Positions 23,773-35,950 are shown, counted from the stretch's first letter. The stretch is DNA of 64,000 nt from Datisca glomerata (GCA_003255025.1 QANY01005406.1:310001-374000); one strand, 5' to 3'. The notes: generated by a model from the sequence alone, not told the origin. Numbers and translations are program-made.

Positions 23773-25650
23773 TATATTGCCCCACTTCCTCTTTACTAAA
23801 CACGTCCTTAAATGCATTAGGCCAATATGCTTGGTTGCCTTAGAATTGTTCAGGTTATACTAGTTGAAGTGTGTGTAAATAGACCTAAGGGCATGTTTAC
23901 TAAAATTTTGAATTGAGGATTTTGATTTAGAATTTTGATTGAAGATTTATATTTAATATTTATAATATCGTGTTTACTATAAATTTGAACTACGTTGAAT
24001 AAATTTGAACTACGTTGAATTAGATGGTTTGGATTACGTTAAATTGTATAAATTTACTACAATATCTTTCAATTAATAAATTGTAGGTATGAAGAATGAC
24101 TTAAAATGAGTGTTTTTAACTTTGAACATTGAATCTAACAATTGTTTAGATTTGAATTTGCAATATTCATTTTTTAGTTGGATTGAAAATTCATAAAAAT
24201 ATAGATTTCAAATCTAATAATGTGATAGGTTGTATATAAAATTTTGCATCTTTTTTCAATAAATATTGAATTTGAATTATAAATCTAAATACTTTAAGTT
24301 ATAATTTGAATCGAGCAAGTAAAAATGTCTTAAAAAAAATACACAAAACCAAATGACAAAATGATATGGAGTAGATGTCGGAAATGATTTCTCCATCAAC
24401 ATAGAATTTCATGACGGCGACTTTAGGACCAAGTTCATTCTTGTTTCAATGTTTGTTGGTTCCGCGGAGTGGGATAAAAGGATAGGGCAAAGACAGCCGA
24501 CAAGGATGGATTTTCCAACTCTACTTGGGCAAACTTAAACACCTTAAATAGGCTAACATAAAAGTATGGGCCAACATCTCCTCCCCATGGTTGTCGTCAG
24601 TACTCTGACATTGGATTGGTTTGTGCACGTGACTACCATATCACATTCCGACTTGGCCTTGTTTCTATCCTGATTTCAGCCAACTGACTTAGCTCAAATA
24701 GGATTTTCTTTTTTGAAAAATTCATCAAATTGAATTATTATCTTTACTATATAAAAGTTTGTAATTTTTTGTTTCATTCACATTGTACGAGAGAGCAAGA
24801 AAGTGGAGATGATTATGTTAGGATGTCAAATCTGTGGGTATCTAAATTCAAGAGACATGCCGTAACATAATATGATTTTGGTGAATATAATGAGTAGTAG
24901 AGAGATTTTACTGTTTATAATTGGATGTAGAGCTCAAAATGATATAATAATCTTTAAACGTACATCTGTTTATTTTTGTATAATTTTAAATATATTTAAA
25001 AATCAAAACACTAAACTAATTAGATATATTCTAATATATTATGAAATCTATTTAGCCATTTATGAAACATTGATCTTCTAATTGAAACGTTTAATGTAGT
25101 TTCATTCTAGTATATATATATATATATGTAAATGAACTTATTAATTCTATTTTTTTAAATTTAAAGAAGTGAATGAGAAACCTGTGATAACGAAAAATTA
25201 TTGTATATACCAACCATAATCTGATCTGAGCTTATGTAATTTAATTATAGTTCGTTAATTTATCCTAGGTAACAGGCTTTGTCAAGGATTCTGCATCTAA
25301 TGGGGTGGCATTGTCGAGGGAGTGTGTATGCTTTTAGAATACAGACCTCCACATTTAATCACAACTTTGAATCTTCAGCGTTTTCAATTTGCATTTCTTT
25401 ATCACCCAAATACTGTCGTCGTCCATCATCATCATCATCCATTATCCATCAATCCTGCTTTTCACATCCAAATTTGTATGCATCTGTCTATTGGGAGTTG
25501 AATTTTATCCTTTTTCAAAACATTTATTTTAATGGGGAAATGGGAAGGGAACCGACTCTACTGTTCCCCCATCTTAAAAAAGGAAACCCCATTTCAGCGA
25601 AGCCCAATAGCAGAGAAGAACCACATTTCCCTCTTTGGAAACCATAAACT
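23773..25650. other. Intergenic DNA upstream of PHYA
   Basis: 23880-24330 looks like a MITE remnant, with ends GGGCATGTTTAC and AAAATGTCTTAA loosely inverted and a 21-bp direct duplication (AATTTGAACTACGTTGAAT) at 23982-24021. 25115-25127 is a short TA run. From 25280 to 25650 there is more GC-rich DNA with several short ORFs but nothing recognisable; it probably includes the distal PHYA promoter. Confidence 0.45.
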
Positions 25651-25668
25651 GACCTCCTCAAGTAGTGA

Positions 25669-25678
25669 CTATATAAAT
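25669..25678 (+). promoter_or_regulatory. Candidate PHYA TATA box
   Basis: CTATATAAAT lies about 1.3 kb before the PHYA start codon and 20-50 bp before a C/T-rich segment that could hold the transcription start. The distance is explained by a leader intron. Chosen because the downstream DNA changes to exon-like composition up to 25961. Confidence 0.45.
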
Positions 25679-25716
25679 ATTTTCTTTGTACGAGCTTCTC
25701 TTTCGCTCTTGTTTTT

Positions 25717-25785
25717 ATGTATTGGGCGATGATAGAGTATTCGACTGAGAGTAGTAGTGAAGGTGGTCCCTGCTTACTGCTTTAG
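25717..25785 (+). promoter_or_regulatory. Upstream ORF 1 in the PHYA leader (22 codons)
   Basis: ATG at 25717 reads MYWAMIEYST and onward to TAG at 25785. If transcription starts soon after the TATA candidate, this is the first AUG of the mRNA and would lower initiation at the main start unless skipped. Inference; the transcription start is not known. Confidence 0.35.
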
Positions 25786-25843
25786 TACTTGGCCGCAGAC
25801 AAGTGGAGGTGCTGATCGAGAAATTGGCGGGATTTTCCATAAT

Positions 25844-25957
25844 ATGGAGCTGGGGACACTTTCGAATTTCGCTCAATGCTCTGATTTAAGTTGTCGTTCT
25901 ATTCAGTTTCGGCGAATTGGATCTGAGATTGCTGAGTTTTTGCTTTCTGCTGCATAA
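25844..25957 (+). promoter_or_regulatory. Upstream ORF 2 in the PHYA leader (37 codons)
   Basis: ATG at 25844 reads MELGTLSNFAQCSDL and ends at TAA 25957, four bases before the proposed leader-exon donor at 25962. The frame is also open upstream of the ATG. The peptide has no recognisable domain. Confidence 0.35.
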
Positions 25958-25961
25958 TCAG

Positions 25962-26902
25962 GTAAAAACTATTTTCATTCCTTTGCTCTCCCCCTCTCCG
26001 CGTTTAAGTGATTATAATATGCATTCGCTTGCACTTGCCGATTCGTGAAGTTCTTGTTTGGTGTCTTTCTTTGATTTAGTTACTATTTTGGAAGTTCTTT
26101 ACTGGATTGTTCTTTTTTAAGCTGAACTGATCGCCTTGATTGAATATGCGAGTCTTGTTATGAAAATTTAAACGGATCACTTGTAATTGGCTGACAAACT
26201 TTTAAAAAAGAAGGAAAAAAGTGTTAAATTATCGGTTATACTAAAAGTTTAAGCTATTGGGTTGATACGGATTTATATATTTAAACTAATTATTAACACC
26301 CCCTTCACACATAGGCCTGGATTATTTCTGAGCCTATCACGTGACATTTAATTTTATATGGAGAGAAAGATCGTTGCTGCGAGAGTTTGAACTCAGAAAC
26401 TTTTGCTCTCCTGTTCTGATACTATGATAAATTTGCTAGTTGTCTCAACTCTCAAAAGCTAACCTAAAGAACTTGGACCACAGCCGAAGTGATTCCTTAC
26501 TAGTGTGTGACTTTTCTGATACTGGTCTAGAAAGGCCTCCCATAACTAAAGATGACTGATGGAATCTCACACTTTATCCAACTTTTAGGAAAGCAAAAAC
26601 AATATAGTGTTAGCTCGAATGTGTATCAGAGTACCCAGATGAGGGAAAGTAAATGATCTTGTTCTTTGAGAGCGTTTCTCAACCTTAACACTAGAGGGAG
26701 ACTTTTTAAGTTTTATCCGACTGTTTCTGCCCTATGAAATCATTTTGTGAAAAACATAATTCCTGAACTATAACGCCACTGTAGTAGCAGCCTCTTTAAT
26801 GCTACGTTGTTGAATCTGACTATGATTACAGACACAACCACCGTGAGTCTAGCTAGAGTAACTATACTGAAAGTGAAGAATCAGTTCTGCATTTTCTTTC
26901 AG
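25962..26902 (+). other. Probable 5'-leader intron of PHYA
   Basis: The donor AATCAG/GTAAAAAC at 25961/25962 and acceptor TTTTCTTTCAG ending at 26902 enclose AT-rich, non-coding DNA of about 940 bp. Plant PHYA genes commonly have an intron in the leader. A second possible acceptor, CTCCCTAG, ends at 26954. Confidence 0.5.
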
Positions 26903-26965
26903 GATTCTTGAATTTTTGTTTCAAGGTAATTTATTTTTCATCTTACCTCCCTAGATTCAGTGAAA

Positions 26966-29900
26966 ATGTCTTCTTCAAGACCCAGCCAGTCATCTGGAAA
27001 TTCAGGGCGGTCCAGGCACGGTGCTAGGATTATTGCTCAGACAACTGTAGATGCAAAGCTCCATGCAGATTTTGAGGAGTCAAGTAGTTCCTTCGATTAC
27101 TCAAGCTCCGTGCGCTTCAGTACTGTTAGTGGAGATCAGCAACCTAGATCCGACAAAGTTACTACAGCTTATCTCCATCACATACAGAAAGGCAAGCTCA
27201 TCCAGCCATTTGGCTGTTTGTTAGCCTTAGATGAGAAAACTTTCAAAGTCATTGCATACAGTGAGAATGCCCCTGAGATGCTTACCATGGTTAGCCATGC
27301 CGTCCCAAGTGTAGGGGATAACCCAGTTCTTGGCATTGGAACGGATGTGAGGACTATTTTCACTGCCCCCAGTGCTTCAGCATTGCAGAAGGCCTTAGGA
27401 TTTGGAGAGGTCACCCTCCTCAACCCTATCTTAGTTCATTGTAAGACATCCGGGAAGCCTTATTATGCGATTATTCATCGTGTGACTAGTAGCTTGATCA
27501 TCGACTTTGAGCCGGTAAAGCCTTACGAAGTTCCAATGACAGCAGCTGGGGCCCTGCAATCTTACAAGCTTGCAGCCAAAGCAATAACTAGATTGCAGTC
27601 TCTGGCTAGTGGAAGCATGGAAAGGCTTTGTGATACAATGGTGCAAGAGGTTTTTGAACTCACAGGCTATGACAGGGTGATGGCTTATAAATTTCACGAT
27701 GATGATCACGGGGAAGTGGTCTCTGAAGTTACAAATCCCGGGTTGGAGCCATATTTGGGGTTGCACTATCCAGCCACCGATATCCCTCAAGCTGCACGGT
27801 TTTTATTCATGAAGAATAAGGTCCGCTTGATTGTTGATTGTCGCGCAAGAAATGTGAAGGTACTTCAAGACGAGAAGCTTCCATTTGATCTAACACTGTG
27901 TGGTTCAACGCTAAGGGCCCCTCACAGTTGCCATCTACAGTATATGGAGAACATGAATTCTATTGCTTCTTTGGTTATGGCAGTTGTGGTCAATGAGGGG
28001 GATGATGACAATGATAGCCCTACTTCTGTGCAACCACAAAAGAGAAAGAGACTGTGGGGTTTAGTAGTATGCCATAACACGACTCCCAGATTTGTTCCAT
28101 TCCCTCTTAGATATGCATGTGAGTTTCTAGCTCAAGTATTTGCTATCCATGTGAACAAGGAAATAGAGCTAGAAAATCAGATGTTAGAGAAAAATATACT
28201 GCGTACCCAAACTCTCTTGTGTGACATGTTGATGCGCGATGCACCCTTGGGAATCGTCTCTCAGAGCCCAAATATAATGGATCTTGTGAAATGTGATGGG
28301 GCTGCCCTGTTATACCAGAATAAGATTTGGAGATTGGGGGTAACTCCCAGTGACTTCCAGCTTCAAGACATTGCCTCATGGCTTAATGCGTACCACATGG
28401 ATTCCACAGGATTAAGTACAGATAGCTTGTATGATGCAGGGTTCCCGGGGGCTCTTGCTCTTGGTGATGTAGTATGTGGAATGGCTGCCGTGAGGATAAC
28501 TTTCAAGGACATGATTTTCTGGTTCCGGTCCCCCACGGCTGCAGAAATTCGATGGGGTGGTGCAAAGCATGAACCTGGTGAAAAGGATGATGGTAGAAGG
28601 ATGCACCCAAGATCATCCTTCAAGGCTTTTCTTGAGGTCGTCAAGACAAGGAGTTTACCCTGGAAGGACTATGAAATGGATGCCATCCATTCCTTGCAGC
28701 TTATCCTGAGGAATGCATTTAAAGATAAGGAAATTGTTGATATCAACAGCAAATCAATAAACGCAAAGCTTAGTGACCTAAAGATCGAAGGGATGCAAGA
28801 ACTGGAAGCAGTTACCAGTGAGATGGTCCGTTTGATTGAGACAGCCACAGTGCCAATTTTGGCTGTTGATGTAGATGGGATAATTAACGGGTGGAATTTG
28901 AAAATTGCTGAGTTGACCGGGCTTCCTGTTGGTAAAGCAATCGGAGAGCATTTGCTCACTGTTGTGGAAGATAATTCAGTGGAAATCGTCAAAAAGATGT
29001 TGTACTTGGCACTGCAAGGTATGCTTATTATAAAAAAAATGTTTTGTTTATTCACTAGCTTCAAACTAAATAATTTAGCAAGTGTGTGAAAATGTATGTG
29101 AGAGAGCATTCAAGAACGGTTTGTATCTCATCATCTAGGCAGAGTCATGGTCAATCCTACCCTTTTCAGTTTTGGTTCCTGTTGGGGGGGGGGGGGGNGG
29201 GGGGGGGGGGGGTCAAAATGCTTGCGATGGTGTACTTTGTTGGAATGTTGTCCAACATCGCGTGGACTTGCCCATTCTATGTTAGGAATAAGGCTCTAGT
29301 ACCATTCTCCTTAACACTTAAGTTTTAAGAAATGATCGAGTTAGGTTTTTCAACTTGGTGTCATACGTTATCCAATGTATTCTTTAATGCTCATCACAAC
29401 GTTTATGTCATTGTAACTTTACTTTCTCATCAGGAAAGGAGGAGCAAAACATCCAATTTGAGATTAAAACACATGGGTCTAGAATCGATTCTGGCCCCAT
29501 CAGCTTGGTTGTGAATGCTTGTGCGAGCAGGGACTTGCAGGAAAATGTTGTGGGAGTGTGTTTTGTTGCTCAAGATATCACCAGTCAAAAGACAGTGATG
29601 GATAAGTTCACCCGTATTGAAGGTGATTACAAAGCAATTGTACAGAACCCTAATCCATTAATTCCCCCAATATTTGGAGCGGATGAGTTTGGGTGGTGCT
29701 CAGAATGGAACCAAGCAATGACAAAGATAAGCGGGTGGAAACGGGAGGAAGTAATTGATAAAATGCTTCTGGGAGAGGTTTTCGGGATCCAAATTGGTTG
29801 CTGTCGACTCAAGAATCAAGAAGATTTTGTAAATCTTGGTATTGTTCTTAATAATGCCATGAGTGGTCAAATTCCTGAAAAGGTTTCTTTTGGTTTTATT

Positions 29901-31284
29901 GCTAGGACCGGGAAGTATGTAGAATGTCTGCTGTGTGTGAGTAAGAAGTTGGATGCAGAGGGTGCTGTGACTGGGGTGTTTTGCTTTTTGCAGCTTGCTA
30001 GCCAAGAGCTGCAAAAAGCAATTCATGTGCAGCGCCTATCTGAGCAAACTGCCTTGAAGAGATTGAAAGCAATAGCATATATGAGAAGGCAGATAAGAAA
30101 TCCTCTGTACGGGATAATATTTACCAGGAAAATGTTGGAGGGGACTGAATTGGGAGTTGATCAGAATCAGCTTCTGCGTACTAGTGCACAGTGCCAGCGG
30201 CAGCTGAGCAAGGTCCTTGATGACACCGATCTTGATAGAATCATTGATGGGTATGTGATTCCCTATGCCACAACTCTCCAAGCCTCTCCTTTCTGTCAAT
30301 AATTCTCATCAAGCTTAATTTATATAATATAGTTCAGTATTTATAATGGGACGTCAATTTTCGGTTTGACCTTAATTTTTGCAGAGTCTGTTTTCCTTGC
30401 ATGAACGAGGATCGTTAATTCTTTAATGGCTGATAGGTTATATTTCAATAGAATATAAAAACTTACTGTAACCTGCCTAGTTTATAATGTATGTTCTTTT
30501 GCCCCTTACATGAGATTAAAGTGTGTTATTTGGCTAAGTATCCTAAAGATGGTGTTCTTTTCAAATTTTTTATGTCAATTCGGCAGATTCAAATTCTTTC
30601 TATTGTTTCATGACTTTTTAACAGTTTCTTGGATCTGGAAATGGTTCAATTTACCCTGCGTGAAGTGTTGGTTGCTTCTATAAGCCAAGTCATGATGAAG
30701 AGTAAAGGAAAGGGTGTCCAGATCGTAAATGAGGCATCGGAAAACATCTGTACTGAAACTTTGTATGGTGATAGCCTTCGGCTTCAACAAGTATTGGCTG
30801 ATTTTATATTAATATCTGTTAATTTTGCACCAAGCGGAGGCCAGCTTATCATATCAGTCAGTTTGACCAAAGATCAGTTGGGTGAATCTGTACATCTAGC
30901 ACATCTGGAGTTCAGGTATAACTTTAAACATGGAATAACATGTTAATGATACAATAAAATAGATTTGAGATTACGTTAATATATTTTCAGTTTATGTATA
31001 TGTATGTATATATGAAATTACCCCCACGAGTCCATGACTGAGAGGAGCTTGTTGAATTATTTTCTTGGATTAGGATAAGTCATGCAGGAGGAGGGATACC
31101 AGAAGCATTACTGAATGAGATGTTTGAAAATGAAGAAAATGCATCGGAGGAAGGGATTAGTCTGCTAATCAGCAGAAAACTAGTGAAACTTATGAATGGA
31201 GATGTAAGATATATGAGGGAAGCCGGCAAGTCGACCTTCCTTATATCTGTCGAGCTTGCTGTAGGCAGTGAAATGTGGAAATAA
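26966..31284 (+). CDS. PHYA: Phytochrome A, complete four-exon gene
   Basis: Red/far-red photoreceptor of the far-red high-irradiance response; cytosolic in the dark, nuclear after light. Exons are 26966-29018, 29434-30250, 30625-30915 and 31074-31284. All introns are GT-AG, total 1123 codons plus TAA, the normal length for phyA. Order: Ser-rich N-terminus ([19 protein letters not shown]), PAS (about 70-190), GAF (about 220-400) with [11 protein letters not shown] and the bilin-binding Cys322 in [16 protein letters not shown] (about 410-590), two PAS domains (about 620-880) and a histidine-kinase-related module. In that module RRQIRNPL near residue 900 lacks the phospho-accepting His, as usual for plant phytochromes. 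The [16 protein letters not shown] and [19 protein letters not shown] segments are phyA-like rather than phyB-like. The start is chosen at the second in-frame ATG (26966), because conserved phyA begins MSSSRP; an ATG lies two codons earlier. No defect is visible. Confidence 0.97.
29184..29212. repeat. Poly-G run with an N inside PHYA intron 1
   Basis: Twenty-eight G and one N (29198) in a row within the intron between 29019 and 29433. The true length is uncertain. It does not touch coding sequence. Confidence 0.9.
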
Positions 31285-32955
31285 ATAATGTTTGGCAAAG
31301 ATACAAGTATCCAAACTTTAGCTAACATGGTTGAAGGGAGTAGTAGTTTGTGTATTTTATATCTTGTTTTGATAGGCAGCTATCATGTATTTGTCTTTTC
31401 CTTCACTTTTGTATTGCCTTTTCGAACTTTATGCGGGAATGTCATGCACTAATGCACTCTTTGTTGGAATAGGAATATCATATTTTCTTAGATTATAGCC
31501 CGAAAAAAGTTGCAGATTCCATTTAGTTGGATAATTCAATCATCTTCTTACAAGTGTATATTTACTCCATATTGTCAACAACATTGATTTACACATGCTT
31601 GAACGATTTTCTCAGAACGGGTAATATGTATGTTTCACCATTTCGGTCGGCACAATGAAGTAATTGATCTATGTAACCCTACTAGTAGTCTAGTACTAGC
31701 ATTGATCTAGCGTAAAAGAGGTGCGTTTCCCATTTGTTTTCTTGCAAATAAACAAAGCAATATAATCAGACTTGCTTTGGACAAGTTATATTGTCATAAT
31801 TAAATTTTCACTCATACTTTAAAAATCGTGAGTTCGAATTATATCTTCTATTTTTTTTTTAAATTTATAATATAATTCCTCTTAGAATTTATAATATAAT
31901 TTTGTCCAAAAAAATCAGACTTGCTTTTAAATCCCTCCAAATGGACAAGATAACATTGCAAAATAAAACTTGTATTAAGGCATGATTTAATTCAGAATTG
32001 GAATTTTGGAAACAAATGTGGTGTAAAAAGCACAATTTTCTAAAACTGTTTGATGTGAGATCAAGATAAATAATTTTAAAATAAAATTACAAGAATATGA
32101 TTATAAAAAAATAAAATATCATAAAAATTATGATTAATTTGTTTGAACCATTGAGAACAATATGATATTACAGTAAGAATATTAAATTATTTTGTTTACT
32201 TTAATGAAATATGACAGTAAGAATATTAAATTGTTTTGTTTACTTTAATGAAATGTGAAAGAAAATATTATAAATAGAAGAAAAAATTAGATTCATGCAT
32301 AAAAATACCCCTAAAATAGGAGAAAAACAACCTCAAATGAAAGTACCTTCACATTCTTATTATCAAAAAATTTCTACAATTTCTCATACTAAATAAAGAC
32401 ATCCCTCGCTTTCCCTCACATTTCAGATATCCAGGCAAATTCTCATACCAAACACACCCTAAAAGTCTTGAGAATCGTAGTTAAATCGCTTTCCCTCAAT
32501 ATTCCACAACCTAAACAGAATCACAGGAACCAACAGATGGATTGATCCCACCTTTTATGACCTCAGGCATCACCAGATCCATAAATTCATCATAATTGTC
32601 CTATTTCGAATTTCATAAGCCGCTGCATCAAGCAGAGTCTCCAAATGGATTGAAAGCAAGTGACATGGTAAAATTAAAGTAGATAATGCAAACAAAAATT
32701 CATAACATTGCGACGAAGAAATTAAATGACAAGCTAATTTTGTTTGCTCAGTGTTCTGATAATGAAACTCTTCCATCTAGAGGGCAGAGGGGGCCAAAAA
32801 GTAGGAGAGCAAATCTGAATATCATCTCTGTTATTCCCAACATACCCTCCTCTCATCCTCCAGACCAAAAAAAAAGAAGCAAGATAACCAACATTACAAT
32901 AAAATGGATTCACAACTAATGTCTATGAGATTTCAAAAAAAGATAAATGACATCA
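31285..32955. other. PHYA 3' region and spacer to RPL4
   Basis: The PHYA 3' untranslated region probably extends a few hundred bases past 31284. 32161-32260 holds a 47-bp tandem duplication around CAGTAAGAATATTAAATTRT. 31970-32470 is AT-rich and MITE-like, ending in ACCAAACACACCCTAAAAG. A possible exon on the minus strand at 32511-32600 is listed separately. Confidence 0.5.
32511..32600 (-). pseudogene. Possible terminal exon, unidentified
   Basis: The minus strand reads DNYDEFMDLVMPEVIKGGI and on to SVGSCDSV, then stop, preceded by a plausible acceptor CGAAATAG. In a neighbouring frame immediately upstream, HLETLLDAAAYEIRNR also looks protein-like, which would fit a frameshifted fragment. 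No further exons were found. Either a last exon of a lost gene or coincidental; I do not recognise the family. Confidence 0.25.
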
Positions 32956-34826
32956 TTACTGGGAGACACCAAGCCACTTGGTAAAGTTCTCAAACTCGGT
33001 GTAATCGCTGTCTGAGATCATTGTCTGATACCATGCCTTGCCTGCAGCCTTGATTGCAGTGGCCTCCTCCTAACAGGTTCAAAGCAGAGGGAGAAAAAGA
33101 ATTCAATGAAAACAGAAATGGGCAAAGAATACTTTAGCAATGAGAATTAAATAAGCTTGCCATAGTGAATTATTATGTAAAAACAGTCGTACGTTGAATT
33201 GATGTGCTTGACTGCCTTCTATAAGTCTATCTCAGCAGACAAACATCAATTCGAGAAAAACAGCACAAGAAAGCATAACAGACCAGCACTCGCACAGCAT
33301 CATCAATGCGAACCAACAATAAAAACCACTCTAAATCCATATTTTCTTGACTAGATATAAATAACATTAGAAAATTCCTGCAAATTGAAGTTCTTTGACA
33401 GATGGGCATGGCTGTCAAGGCTTTGCAAGTCCAATAGCTTAGGCTAAAAAAATTGATGGGTTCAGAAGTTATAAAGCGGTAACCACGCTCAGCTGATTCA
33501 ATTATAAGTAAACATTAGCATGGCATGACCTTTGTGTTCCTAACTACTAATATTAAATCATAATCGAGAAGCAAGCAGCCATATCAGTGGAAATCAATAA
33601 GCAAATGAACGTAAGAGAGAGAGATAGAATACTAATTATTCCAAACATAAACAACACTATAGACCTTATAACAAGCTTCCTATACTTTGAAGGGAAAACT
33701 TAAAAGTACTAGAATATACCTTTGTGATAGGTTTCCTTTTCTTATCAAGTTTTTCCTTTTTAGCCTTAACACGCTCACCCTCAGCCAATAGAGCCATTCT
33801 CCTAGCAGTCTTCGCATATGGGTTCAGTTTAAGCATAGCGTTCAAGTTCTTGAGCGGGTTCTTTTTCATTGATGCTCTCTTCACATCCTTCTTAATGGGT
33901 CTCACAACGGATTGTACTTCATCAGAGTTGATGATCCTAGCCAAATCAGCATTAACCATCTTTGATCTCGGCAACACGTACCCTTTCTTCTTCTCAGATG
34001 GTTTCTCAAACGAGCCGTAAATGGAATCGAGCTTCTCGAAAGCAGATTTGGTCCAGATGACAAATCTCCCCAGGTGACCACCGGGGGCGAGTTTCAGTAA
34101 ATTGAGCCTCTCTACGTTCGCCACCTCTACACCCGGAATGTTTCGGAAGGCCTTGACAAGCTTAGCCCCTTCAGTTCCGTAAACAACCAGTGGGCCCTTG
34201 CGAGAAATATACCGTCGGTTCCTCATCTTACCCTTACCAGGACGGATCGAATGGCTGTCCTTGGCCTTCTCGGCATCAGGATAGGCGCCGATCTGCTTAA
34301 GAACCTTGATTGCAGCACTGGTCTTCTCTACGCTCTCAGCCGAGTCACTGATGACAAGAGGCATTTCTGGAACGGACTCGACACGATGACCTCGAGCCAT
34401 GACCAATGAGGGAATAGCCGAAGCTGCAATTGCCGAAACAACAGCGTACCTCTTCTGGTTAACGTTGATCTTACGGTGCCAGCGACGCCAGATCTTAGTA
34501 GGCGCGAACATTCGACCACCACGACACATGTTTCCAAAAGCACCCTGACCGGCACGGTGGGTACCACCACCTGGGACACGGGGGATACGGGAGACAGCAC
34601 GTCCGGTACCCCAAGATTCAGCGGAAGTTTGGTGCCCGGCGCGCTTGCTCACTGCATAAGGTTGGCGGCTGTTCTTTGAGATGTTGGTGTGAACAAAGTT
34701 AACGATATCAGGACGAATTGACGCCTTCATCACATCAGGTAGTGCGACGGTCGGTGCAGCGTCTGTAGCCATGTCGCCCTCGATAGCCTGTACGGTGACC
34801 AATGGGCGGGCGGCGGCGGAGGCCAT
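32956..34826 (-). CDS. RPL4: 60S ribosomal protein L4 (uL4)
   Basis: Structural protein of the cytosolic large ribosomal subunit that lines the peptide exit tunnel. Exon 1 is 34826-33720 (369 codons, from [19 protein letters not shown] to KRKPITK); exon 2 is 33069-32956 ([17 protein letters not shown] to WLGVSQ, stop TAA). They are joined in phase 0 across an intron of 650 bp with GT and AG ends. Total 406 codons, the usual length for plant RPL4. The conserved [20 protein letters not shown] loop and [17 protein letters not shown] are intact, and the eukaryote-specific Lys-rich C-terminal extension is present. The ATG at 34826 matches the family start. It lies tail-to-tail with PHYA, about 1.7 kb apart. 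Plants usually have more than one RPL4 gene; this one looks functional. Confidence 0.97.
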
Positions 34827-34891
34827 TTTAGTTTGTAGCGAGTGCAACGAAGGGGGGAGGAGGAAATGGTGGAGCTCAAAGTGCGAAAGTT

Positions 34892-34899
34892 TATTTATA
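34892..34899 (-). promoter_or_regulatory. RPL4 TATA box
   Basis: TATAAATA on the minus strand, 66 bp before the ATG, implies a leader of about 35-40 nt, as common in ribosomal protein genes. Confidence 0.6.
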
Positions 34900-34922
34900 C
34901 GAGAGAAAAAGAGCCTCAGAAC

Positions 34923-34930
34923 TAGGGTTT
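34923..34930 (-). promoter_or_regulatory. Telo-box in the RPL4 promoter
   Basis: AAACCCTA on the minus strand, about 25 bp upstream of the TATA box. Telo-boxes are known to mark promoters of plant translation genes and to act with site II (TGGGCY) elements. I did not see a clear site II motif next to it. Confidence 0.65.
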
Positions 34931-34934
34931 CTGA

Positions 34935-35645
34935 GGAGAGGGTTGTGTTTGGATAGCAGTTTAGTTTTACGCGCGGATAGGTTGAACCGAGTTTTGCTCT
35001 CTTTTAGAGACTTTTTTTTCCTGTTTAAAAAAAAGCCAAAACTGAACTTTGAAAAAAAAAAGCCAAAACAGAGTTGATGAATTAGTAGTAATTCTAGACT
35101 AATATTGAATAAATCTTAATTAATCAAGTGCTATATAAATTATTTTTAAGTTAATTTATCAAAAAAATTTAATGAGAATAATTTTAGATCAAGCAAGATA
35201 AAAATTAAATTTAATTAATTAAGTGATTTATTAATAATTCATTACTTGATATTTTGTTGCTACTTATAATTATTTATGATTTATTAATTATAATTGATAT
35301 ATTATTTAATCTATAATATTACATCATACATATAAGTTTAGGTATCTATGGGAGATTTTGACATCCTTAATTTAAATTTTAGAAATATAGAAACTAAAAA
35401 CATATTGTGTTCTTTTGCATGGAAAGTTCTATCGCACTGACCGGACCCTAGAATGGCTAATTTTTCATTATTAAATAGATTCACCTATTTTGTTAGTCAC
35501 TAGGATCCATTCGTGGACATCCGATAAACAAACCTATCACACTAGCTAATCAGATTTTGAAAGGAACATCCTCTAAAAAAATCTATTACACTGGTCAATT
35601 AAATTTTGAAGATCAAGTTTTTAAAGGACTAATTGAGTTCACACA
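34935..35645. other. Spacer between RPL4 and the MULE
   Basis: AT-rich DNA of about 700 bp. The first hundred bases are RPL4 promoter. The rest holds no recognised feature. Confidence 0.5.
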
Positions 35646-35654
35646 TATATTTAT
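35646..35654. repeat. Left 9-bp target duplication of the MULE
   Basis: TATATTTAT, identical to 45254-45262. Nine bases is the hallmark target duplication of Mutator-superfamily transposases. Confidence 0.88.
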
Positions 35655-35740
35655 GAGTTTTTTTTTGTTAAAGTTGACTCATACACTAACCATTTGTAGA
35701 ATTTAACTCATACAATAATTTTTGTTTAATCTGACAACAA
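35655..35740 (+). repeat. Left terminal inverted repeat of the MULE
   Basis: Runs from GAGTTTTTTTTTGTTAAAG to about AATTTTTGTTTAATCTGAC. It aligns, reverse-complemented, with 45170-45253, with a few indels. Confidence 0.8.
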
Positions 35741-35911
35741 ATTCAAAATCAGATTGTGAAGTTACTAAAAAGTCTCTTCATGAATTACAAACGACGGTTT
35801 GAAAAAAAAGTGATAATTACATATTTTCATTACACAAAACCTCACCCCTTTGTGTACCTCACCCTTTCGTGCACCTCACTTGCATTTCCCTCTTTCTCTT
35901 TAATGTTACTA

Positions 35912-35914
<3 letters not shown>

Positions 35915-35949
<35 letters not shown>
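35915..35949. repeat. (CT)n microsatellite
   Basis: An almost perfect CT dinucleotide run of about 35 bp in the left subterminal region of the MULE. Confidence 0.9.

Positions 35950-35950
<1 letters not shown>

Noticed and set aside
27178..29109. Several minus-strand readings of 64-146 codons opposite PHYA
   Set aside because: They lie within PHYA exon 1 on the other strand and have no recognisable domain; PHYA explains the sequence.
29086..29328. 80-codon reading across the poly-G tract
   Set aside because: It lies inside PHYA intron 1 and is mostly poly-Gly from the G run with an N.
34328..34679. Readings of 67-98 codons in other frames of RPL4
   Set aside because: They fall wholly within RPL4 exon 1, which has a clear protein.
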